A stretch of DNA of 64,000 nucleotides from Pedobacter frigiditerrae (lineage in GTDB: Bacteria > Bacteroidota > Bacteroidia > Sphingobacteriales > Sphingobacteriaceae): NCBI RefSeq assembly GCF_032678705.1, contig NZ_JAVTSS010000002.1, forward strand, positions 434,001-498,000, read 5' to 3'. Below the pieces are notes generated by a model that did not search any database, was not told where the DNA came from, and saw only the letters and a program-made list of their open reading frames with translations. Positions 59,488 to 64,000 of the stretch are shown in pieces. Made by a program: the position numbers and the translations under genes. How positions within the stretch are numbered: the first letter of the stretch is position 1; each line of letters opens with the position of its first letter.

Positions 59488-61035
59488 TTAATTATTTCCG
59501 TTGAATGAGAACTTATAAGTCCCTCTTTCGCTCACACCAATTATGGTTGTTATCCCATCCTTTGATGAAGGCAATGATTTTTCTATATCAGCTGCACTAT
59601 TTACAGGCTTACCGTTTACACTAGTAATTACCATTCCTTTAGGCACATCATAATTGTCAAACAATTTTCCTTGTTCTACATTAGTTACCACTACGCCATT
59701 GTTTACACCATATTTAGCTTTAACGGTTGTAGAGGCTGGTGCAAAACTTGCACCTAATTTACCAATAGAGGCACCAGTAGGTTTACCAGCAGTAGAAGCT
59801 AAGGCAACCTTACTTTCTGGCTTTAAAGTTACAGTTACGTTTTTAGTTGAACCATCTGTTTTTAAAACTGTTAATGCTACTTTATCACCAGGGCGCATAC
59901 GACCAATTTTTTCTTGCAAATCTGGCGAATCATAAATTTCAACACCTTCTACCTTTTTAATGATGTCACCTTGTTTAATACCTGCAGCTTCTGCACCACC
60001 GTTCGGCACTACTTCATTCACGTATAAACCATTAATTTCATTGATATTTAATTGTTCAGCCGCATCAGCATCTAATGCCCTAAATGAAACGCCAATATAA
60101 CCACGTTTAACAGCGCCATATTGTTTAAAGTCTTCCAAAATCTTTTTAGCCAAGTTTACAGGAATTGCAAAACCATAACCTTCATTTCTTCCAGATTCTG
60201 AAGCAATTGCAGCATTAATTCCAACTAATTCTCCATTTGCATTAACCAAAGCACCACCACTGTTACCTGGGTTAATAGCCGCATCAGTTTGAATATAAGA
60301 TTCAATAGAAGTATTTTGTGGACGTTCAGGTCTTTTACCAGTACGTTGCATTTCCATCCACTCTTCTTGGGTCATAGATTGATTTTGTCTATCTAAAATT
60401 CCAATATTACGAGCTTTTGCACTTACGATACCAGCAGTAACAGTAGTTTGTAAATCTAAAGGGAAACCAACAGCTAAAACCCACTCACCTACTTGAACAT
60501 TGTCTGAGTTACCCATTTTTACAAAAGGCAATCCATTCACGTCAATTTTAATTAAGGCTAAATCAGTATTTGCATCTTTACCAATTACTTTAGCAGTTAC
60601 TTTACGTCTGTTAGCTAATATAACTTCAATTTTATCAGCGTTATCAACTACGTGGTTATTGGTTACAATATAACCATCAGCTGTTAAAATTACGCCAGAA
60701 CCAGATGCAGCACTTGGCTGACGTTGCACTCTTCTGCCACCGCCAAACATCTGTCCAAATATATCTTCCATACTTGAGCCACCTTCATCTGAACTAGCTG
60801 TTTTAGTTCCGTAAGTAGTTTTAATATGAACAACCGCAGGTGAAACAGCCGCTGCAGCTTGCACAAAATCTACCGTACCTGCCGATGATATTTTAATTGG
60901 GTTACTGGCAAACATCATATTCTGCTTTTCAGTTAATGTATAGCCATCGTTGTTGCGCTCCAGAACTTTATAAGCGCCAATTGCAACCGCACCTCCAACA
61001 AATGCAGTTAACAGCATTAATCCTATTTTTTTCAT
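59488..61035 (-). CDS. Deg/HtrA-family periplasmic serine protease with two PDZ domains
   Basis: This 515-residue protein has an N-terminal membrane anchor or signal (about 4-22), the trypsin-like catalytic triad His128 in TNNHVVDN, Asp158 in ANTDLALIKI and Ser259 in NPGNSGGAL, then PDZ1 (about 305-400; GYIGVSFRALDADAAEQLN) and PDZ2 (about 425-505). An insertion (about 213-242) between catalytic strands is family-specific. Its job is envelope protein quality control. A single gene, with TAAATTTG upstream at 61077 and a terminator at 59435. Confidence 0.93.
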   Translation of the reverse strand: MKKIGLMLLTAFVGGAVAIGAYKVLERNNDGYTLTEKQNMMFASNPIKISSAGTVDFVQAAAAVSPAVVHIKTTYGTKTASSDEGGSSMEDIFGQMFGGGRRVQRQPSAASGSGVILTADGYIVTNNHVVDNADKIEVILANRRKVTAKVIGKDANTDLALIKIDVNGLPFVKMGNSDNVQVGEWVLAVGFPLDLQTTVTAGIVSAKARNIGILDRQNQSMTQEEWMEMQRTGKRPERPQNTSIESYIQTDAAINPGNSGGALVNANGELVGINAAIASESGRNEGYGFAIPVNLAKKILEDFKQYGAVKRGYIGVSFRALDADAAEQLNINEINGLYVNEVVPNGGAEAAGIKQGDIIKKVEGVEIYDSPDLQEKIGRMRPGDKVALTVLKTDGSTKNVTVTLKPESKVALASTAGKPTGASIGKLGASFAPASTTVKAKYGVNNGVVVTNVEQGKLFDNYDVPKGMVITSVNGKPVNSAADIEKSLPSSKDGITTIIGVSERGTYKFSFNGNN

Positions 61036-61076
61036 TGCTATATATTTATATTATTCTTTTTTACGAATGATTTACT

Positions 61077-61084
61077 CAAATTTA
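61077..61084 (-). promoter_or_regulatory. -7 box (TAAATTTG) for the HtrA gene
   Basis: Minus-strand TAAATTTG is a full TAnnTTTG match, 41 bases before the ATG at 61035, a normal leader length. No convincing -33 box. Confidence 0.4.
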
Positions 61085-61139
61085 ATACCATATAAACGAT
61101 ATTTGTATGCGAAACACATCTGTTTTTTTGTTAAAAAAT

Positions 61140-61156
61140 GTTAAATCAAATTTAAC
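61140..61156. promoter_or_regulatory. Inverted repeat GTTAAAT-CAA-ATTTAAC between htrA and dapF
   Basis: A 7-bp perfect inverted repeat with a 3-base centre lies in the 174-bp divergent gap. It could be an operator for either gene. AT-rich composition raises the chance of coincidence. Confidence 0.3.
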
Positions 61157-61209
61157 AAACGATTTAGCATTTTCAACAAACAAATATTAGATGCATAAAT
61201 GAAGAAATA

Positions 61210-61992
61210 ATGAACATTAAATTCTCAAAATATCAAGGTGCTGGTAACGATTTTATTTTAATTGACCATCGCGTTAATGAATTAAAAAACATTGATAATA
61301 ACCTTGTAGCGCAACTTTGCGACCGTCGTTTTGGCATTGGAGCTGATGGCTTGATGTTTTTAATCAATCACAAGGATTACGATTTTGAGATGGTATATTA
61401 CAATTCAGATGGCAACGTTGGTAGCATGTGTGGCAACGGAGGCCGATGTATCGTTGCCTTTGCCAAACATCTAGGTGTGATAACAAATGAAACTAATTTT
61501 TTGGCAGTTGATGGCCCACATTATGCCAAAATTACAGCAGAAGGCAATTGGGTTGAGCTGCAAATGATTGATGTTGAAAAGATCAATATAGATGGGGATG
61601 CTTTTGTCTTAAATACTGGTTCGCCTCACTACGTTACTGAAGTTAAAGATTTAGCATCGCTTGATGTTTTTAACGAAGGCAAAGATATTCGAAATAACAA
61701 TAACTATAAAACCAACGGCATTAATGTAAACTTTGTAGAGGATAAAGGCGACCATCTGTTTGTGCGCACTTTTGAGCGTGGAGTTGAAGATGAAACTTAT
61801 GCCTGTGGAACTGGTGTAACCGCTGTTGCCATGGCAATGGCCCAACAAAAACAACCAGGCCACATCGAAACTCCAATTGAAGTTTTAGGAGGTAAACTAC
61901 AAATCAATTTTGATTATGATGGCGCTAAGTTTACAAACGTATTTTTATGCGGACCAGCAGAAAAGGTTTTTGAGGGTTCATTGTCATTATAA
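61210..61992 (+). CDS. dapF: Diaminopimelate epimerase
   Basis: This 260-residue protein converts LL- to meso-diaminopimelate for lysine and peptidoglycan. The two catalytic cysteines are visible: Cys74 in SMCGNGGRC and Cys199 in YACGTGVTA. The N-terminal KYQGAGNDFILIDHR and the FGIGADGLMFL segment are typical family motifs. The length is normal. It is divergent from the HtrA gene and appears monocistronic. Cytoplasmic. Confidence 0.95.
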   Translation: MNIKFSKYQGAGNDFILIDHRVNELKNIDNNLVAQLCDRRFGIGADGLMFLINHKDYDFEMVYYNSDGNVGSMCGNGGRCIVAFAKHLGVITNETNFLAVDGPHYAKITAEGNWVELQMIDVEKINIDGDAFVLNTGSPHYVTEVKDLASLDVFNEGKDIRNNNNYKTNGINVNFVEDKGDHLFVRTFERGVEDETYACGTGVTAVAMAMAQQKQPGHIETPIEVLGGKLQINFDYDGAKFTNVFLCGPAEKVFEGSLSL

Positions 61993-62300
61993 ATTTGTCA
62001 TTCAGAGCGTAGCAGCCTGTCTTCTTCGGGAAAGAATATCAGAGATATAACCACAAAGAAGCGAAGAGCGCAAAGTCTTGAAGCACTGAAAAATCTTATT
62101 TATTAGAAAAGCAAAAGCAGTAATCAGATTATTGTCAGTCCCGCTTTCTCTTCAAGTCCTCAACCAATAAAAATTGGTTTCTGGGCTTTTCGTTTAATCG
62201 GGTTTATTTAACAAATGCTTGTGCTACTATGAATGGTTTACTTGCATCGCCTAAGTAAAACTCACCTCTTCCCTTTTCCATCTTCCCTTTTCCATCTCCT
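61993..62300. other. Intergenic region (308 bp) with repeat fragments, no gene seen
   Basis: No supported gene. The left end (about 61995-62012, TTGTCATTCAGAGCG) is the reverse complement of the right arm of the 42309-42386 element. A CCAAT/ATTGG hairpin lies near 62164. The right end is a pyrimidine-rich CCTTTTCCATCT duplication just outside the helicase stop. Confidence 0.6.
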
Positions 62301-64000
62301 TTAATTTCCTTCTGCTAAATAAACAGCAATGCCGATTTTTATCTCACCAAAACCATAACTTTTGCCCAAAGCATCACGCACTTCATTAAGCTTAATAGAT
62401 TTTAGTTTTGTAATTGCATCGGTAATTTCTTCCAATCGTTTAGCAGGCACAAGCTCGGTTGCTTTTACTTCTTGCCTCGCTACAAAATGTGCCAAATGAC
62501 CTTCGATGGTACCGATAGACATTTTCCGCTCTGCGGCAATTTGGGTTATGTTTTTGCCTTGCTTAAACAAAGCTAACGTAATTTCTTTTGTATCTTCCTT
62601 TGGCTCTTTTGGCTCCTTAACTTTTTTGGCAGCTCTAATTCTGCTATAAACATCTTCGCCAGGTGGCTTAAATTCTTCCTTATTTGGCAAAGTATAAGCT
62701 GTTTTAATTTGCTCTGCTCTTTTAGCGCTATTATGCAAAGCTTGTACATCTTCTTTTGTGAGCTCTACCCCTTGATTTGCTGCTGCAAGCATTGCTTTTG
62801 CCTTACGAATCCTTTTATATTGTTCGTAAAACATCGCCTCCATCTCTAATAATTCGGCTAAATATTCTTTGGTTTGTTTTTGAGTTTTAACCACTTCAAT
62901 GAGTTCGAAAATAGAATCGCTCATTTTCGCTAATTGCGGATTAAAATAATTCTCCGCAGCCTCAGTTCTTTCTAAAAGCAAATTTAAACTTTCGGCATTG
63001 CCAGCTATAAATAGGCGTTCAATTTGTTTCAAAAACTTATCTGCATTAACCTTCAAAGCCATTAAATCTTGTTGCAATTTTACTGCCCAAGGTAAATGTG
63101 TCTGTTTTGTAGACCGCTTTTCATCCTTTGTGTAGCTAAAAACGTGCTCAAATACATAAACATCCAATACAGAAAAATTAAAGCTTTGCAGTAAGGAATG
63201 TTTTAAAAATGCATCACTCTCCTTTTTAATCTGTATAGTTAAGTCTTCCTGTTGCTCTTTTGTTTTGGCAAAATAAGTTACGTTCTGATCTTGCCTAATT
63301 CCTCTTCCAGAGATTAAAGAAGTTAATACCAAACCCTCCATAGAACGTAAACGAGAAAGTGCTACATAAATTTGCCCAGGCGCAAAGGCATCACCAATAT
63401 CTACAATAGCTTTATCGAAAGTTAAACCCTGGCTTTTGTGAACCGTAATTGCCCAAGCTAGTTTTAGTGGAAATTGAGTAAACGTTCCAGCAACTTCTTC
63501 CTCTATTTCATTGGTTACTTTATTAGCGGTGTACTTGATGTTTTTCCAAGTATATTTTTCGATAATTATATTCTGTTTTGAACCATCTGCCTCTACTTCA
63601 ATCACCTCGTCACTTAATTTTTTCACAATTGCTATCTTCCCGTTAAAAAATCGTTGCTCGCCAGTTGGGTCATTTTTGATAAACATTACTTGTGCACCAA
63701 CCTTTAACTCAAGAGTTTTTTCTGCCGGATAAGAACCTTCGGCAAATTCTTTATCTATTGTTGCATTGTAGAAATAAGATTTGCCCACTAATTCATTTAA
63801 ACTGTTTTTATTTAGCGCATCAGCCTTATTATTATGGGTGGTTAAAGTGATGTAATTATCAGTTAATATCGGCTTATAGTTCTCTTTGTAATAAGTTTTA
63901 AGCAGAGCAATATCATGTTCGGTTACTTGATTATTACGCAGGTTATTTAATAGATGGATAAAAGTCTCATCAGCCTGGCGATAGATTTTCTCTAATTCGA
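62301..64000 (-). CDS. PIF1/RecD-like helicase with C-terminal HTH_40 domain (5' end outside window)
   Basis: The reading frame is open from the stop at 62301 to the right edge. An in-frame GTG at 63788 is not the start, because upstream codons (LTTHNNKADALNKNSL) are typical of this helicase. Visible helicase motifs are TVHKSQGLTFDKAIVD and VALSRLRSMEGLVLTSL, near the C-terminal end of the motor. A long helical region (about residues 220-390 of the visible part) and an HTH_40-type domain (GKNITQIAAERKMSIGTIEG) finish the protein. The N-terminal Walker A is not in the window. A role in DNA repair or replication is likely. Confidence 0.85.
   Translation of the reverse strand, partial: ELEKIYRQADETFIHLLNNLRNNQVTEHDIALLKTYYKENYKPILTDNYITLTTHNNKADALNKNSLNELVGKSYFYNATIDKEFAEGSYPAEKTLELKVGAQVMFIKNDPTGEQRFFNGKIAIVKKLSDEVIEVEADGSKQNIIIEKYTWKNIKYTANKVTNEIEEEVAGTFTQFPLKLAWAITVHKSQGLTFDKAIVDIGDAFAPGQIYVALSRLRSMEGLVLTSLISGRGIRQDQNVTYFAKTKEQQEDLTIQIKKESDAFLKHSLLQSFNFSVLDVYVFEHVFSYTKDEKRSTKQTHLPWAVKLQQDLMALKVNADKFLKQIERLFIAGNAESLNLLLERTEAAENYFNPQLAKMSDSIFELIEVVKTQKQTKEYLAELLEMEAMFYEQYKRIRKAKAMLAAANQGVELTKEDVQALHNSAKRAEQIKTAYTLPNKEEFKPPGEDVYSRIRAAKKVKEPKEPKEDTKEITLALFKQGKNITQIAAERKMSIGTIEGHLAHFVARQEVKATELVPAKRLEEITDAITKLKSIKLNEVRDALGKSYGFGEIKIGIAVYLAEGN

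Noticed and set aside
63786..63788. GTG start for the helicase fragment
   Set aside because: The frame continues to the window edge with recognisable helicase sequence, so the gene is cut by the window.

Overview
The window looks like a chromosomal segment from a low-GC Bacteroidota, most likely a Sphingobacteriaceae member close to Pedobacter. This is an inference from gene content: carboxypeptidase-regulatory-like plus TonB-plug proteins, OMP_b-brl_3-type outer-membrane barrels, LytTR and LytS two-component systems, a BlaI/BlaR1-like operon with TonB C-terminal proteins, a C-A-B succinate dehydrogenase operon, and TAnnTTTG-like -7 promoter boxes. I saw no rRNA, tRNA, CRISPR array, transposase or phage gene.

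Region 1 (1-20402) is the most unusual part. Seven large paralogs, five before and two after an intervening gene pair, lie co-directionally and almost without gaps. Each has a signal peptide (where visible), macroglobulin/Ig-like beta domains, a TonB-plug-like segment with no barrel, and a terminal segment resembling the part of alpha-2-macroglobulin just before its thioester domain. Embedded in the run, with the same tight spacing, are two enzymes that resemble the mitochondrial auxiliary pair for unsaturated fatty-acid oxidation: a delta3,delta2-enoyl-CoA isomerase and a 2,4-dienoyl-CoA reductase. A DUF1569 (DinB-like) gene ends the run.

Region 2 (20403-25503) holds a lipoprotein gene flanked by 32-bp perfect direct repeats that copy the 3' end of the neighbouring Smr-domain gene, then fabH, clpS, a PIN-toxin/antitoxin pair and an atypical single-cysteine thioredoxin.

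Region 3 (25599-33141) has two tandem TonB-receptor-like barrels, a Nudix hydrolase, a PlsC acyltransferase and a TraB/GumN protein. Region 4 (33342-42308) has two LytS/LytTR systems flanking a 58-residue membrane peptide and an ABC-2-type exporter, followed by a third barrel protein.

Region 5 (42407-50839) has two divergent M28 peptidases, a stand-alone LuxR helix-turn-helix, a small Cys-containing secreted protein, a four-gene set (unknown protein, multi-pass membrane protein, NarL-type kinase, NarL-type regulator) and a beta-CASP metallo-hydrolase whose 5' end and upstream region are duplicated next door. Region 6 (51139-55473) is a BlaI, BlaR1-like, TonB_C operon in which two proteins end in a plug-like tail. 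Region 7 (55666-64000) is core metabolism and quality control: sdhB, sdhA, sdhC, an HtrA protease, dapF and the C-terminal part of a PIF1-like helicase that runs off the right edge.

A recurring theme is the reuse of the TonB plug motif without a barrel in at least two unrelated protein architectures. Several families of decayed, dispersed intergenic repeats are also present.
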